DNA of 6,450 bases from contig JAFVWD010000249.1 of assembly GCA_017501865.1 (NCBI GenBank), positions 1-6,450 on the forward strand, written 5' to 3'. Position 1 is the stretch's first letter; every line of letters begins with the position of its first letter. Source of the DNA: Clostridia bacterium. Lineage in GTDB: Bacteria; Bacillota; Clostridia; Oscillospirales; Acutalibacteraceae. A program made the translations under genes and the position numbers. Of this stretch, positions 6,218 through 6,450 are shown one piece after another. The notes below the pieces were generated by a model that saw only the letters and a program-made list of their open reading frames with translations, did not search any database and was not told the origin of the DNA.

Positions 6218-6231
6218 TATTATCACTCCTT

Positions 6232-6251
6232 AACTCTAACACATTAGAGTT
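6232..6251. promoter_or_regulatory. Probable BlaI operator 1 (leader)
   Basis: AACTCTAA and TTAGAGTT are perfect 8-bp inverted arms around CACA. The site lies just upstream of the blaI ribosome site and downstream of the predicted transcription start, where a bound repressor would block elongation or initiation. Its sequence family is the same as operator 2. Confidence 0.82.
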
Positions 6252-6264
6252 TGCTTCTGACTAC

Positions 6265-6282
6265 ACTCTAACATATTAGAGT
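6265..6282. promoter_or_regulatory. Probable BlaI operator 2 (promoter)
   Basis: ACTCTAA and TTAGAGT form perfect 7-bp arms around CATA. The centre is 32 bp from that of operator 1, about three helical turns, so dimers would sit on the same face of DNA. It covers the -10 box and much of the spacer of the minus-strand promoter. The paired-dyad layout is typical of bla/mec-type control, though the arm sequence differs from the staphylococcal TACA/TGTA core. Confidence 0.82.
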
Positions 6283-6293
6283 TGAGTTGTCAA
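6265..6293 (-). promoter_or_regulatory. Promoter of the blaI-blaR1 operon
   Basis: On the minus strand TTGACA (6293-6288) is a perfect -35 box; 17 bp later TAGAGT (6270-6265) is a 4/6 match to the -10 consensus. The weak -10 lies inside operator 2, which fits a promoter whose shape is dictated by its repressor. Transcription would start near 6258, about 40 bases before the blaI start codon. Confidence 0.72.
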
Positions 6294-6334
6294 TACTATT
6301 AATAAATAAAGGGGATAGGGAAAAAAGATGCAGA

Positions 6335-6424
6335 ATGGACAAACTGAGCAAAATCAAGGCGATAGCCTGTATTTTGCTTGCCCGAAGGCGTACAATGGTA
6401 CGTCGAGTGGCGAAGTTTGTTCAT
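6335..6424. repeat. Three-way-junction-like structured element
   Basis: The outer arms ATGGACAAACT (6335-6345) and AGTTTGTTCAT (6414-6424) pair over 11 bases with one G-U. Inside are two hairpins: AGCAAAAT (6347-6354) with ATTTTGCT (6371-6378), topped by AGGC-GATA-GCCT (6357-6368); and GGCGTAC (6387-6393) with GTACGTC (6398-6404) around AATG. This is much more pairing than expected by chance in 90 bases. It could be a dispersed palindromic repeat or a structured RNA. A 32-codon frame (6328-6426) overlaps it almost entirely; the purine-rich AGGG before its ATG is not enough to call it a gene. I recall similar CGTAC-hairpin intergenic elements in clostridia, without a name. Confidence 0.6.
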
Positions 6425-6450
6425 AGTATAAAACATAAATTTTTCATCAA

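Noticed and set aside
6328..6426. Small 32-residue protein after AGGG-AAAAAAG
   Set aside because: The frame coincides with the branched structure, so pairing constraints explain the sequence; the product has no hydrophobic segment or recognisable motif, and no rightward promoter is evident.

Overview
The window reads as chromosome of a low-GC, Gram-positive anaerobe, most likely a gut clostridium of the Ruminococcaceae/Oscillospiraceae type. This inference rests on AT-rich genes with strong AGGAG ribosome sites, a lipoprotein signal without outer-membrane machinery, a clostridial-style BlaI/M56 sensor pair, and GC-richer hairpin repeats of a sort I associate with that group. No taxon can be fixed from the sequence alone.

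Left edge (1-350): two near-identical 142-bp repeat units (137/142 identical) in the same orientation, 208 bp apart. They carry a transcription-terminator hairpin, a minus-strand tRNA T-arm-like segment, and two further hairpins. The spacer between them ends in a tRNA 3' end with encoded CCA. Bases 351-498 hold a consensus sigma-A promoter (TTGACA-17-TATAAT) and an AT-rich leader.

Middle (499-2995, plus strand): a cytoplasmic Cys-type sulfatase (438 aa), then after 157 bp a GH18-family lipoprotein glycosidase (340 aa). They may form one transcription unit for desulfating and cleaving host or dietary amino-sugar glycans, but the substrate is not readable. Bases 2996-3157 hold no recognisable gene.

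Junction (3158-3319): a tRNA 3'-end remnant, its terminator and a truncated third copy of the left-edge repeat (74 bp identical to copy 1). The sulfatase/GH18 module is therefore bracketed by direct repeats. Next to it lies a separate terminator for the leftward operon.

Right (3327-6293, minus strand): a blaI-blaR1 operon. BlaI is a winged-helix repressor and BlaR1 an 840-aa M56 membrane metalloprotease. The genes overlap by one base (TAATG). A TTGACA promoter is overlapped by one of two perfect inverted-repeat operators 32 bp apart, so the operon is probably self-repressed. The BlaR1 outer part is not a penicillin-binding domain: it is a large region with an internal duplication and a DxDNDGxDE loop, so the stimulus is probably not a simple beta-lactam, and no beta-lactamase gene is present. 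Bases 6294-6450 hold a structured three-way-junction-like element and no convincing gene.

The most unusual items are the tRNA-tail/terminator repeats bracketing the glycan module, the duplicated non-PBP sensor region of BlaR1, and the branched repeat at the right edge. I did not find a clear new defence or mobile system.
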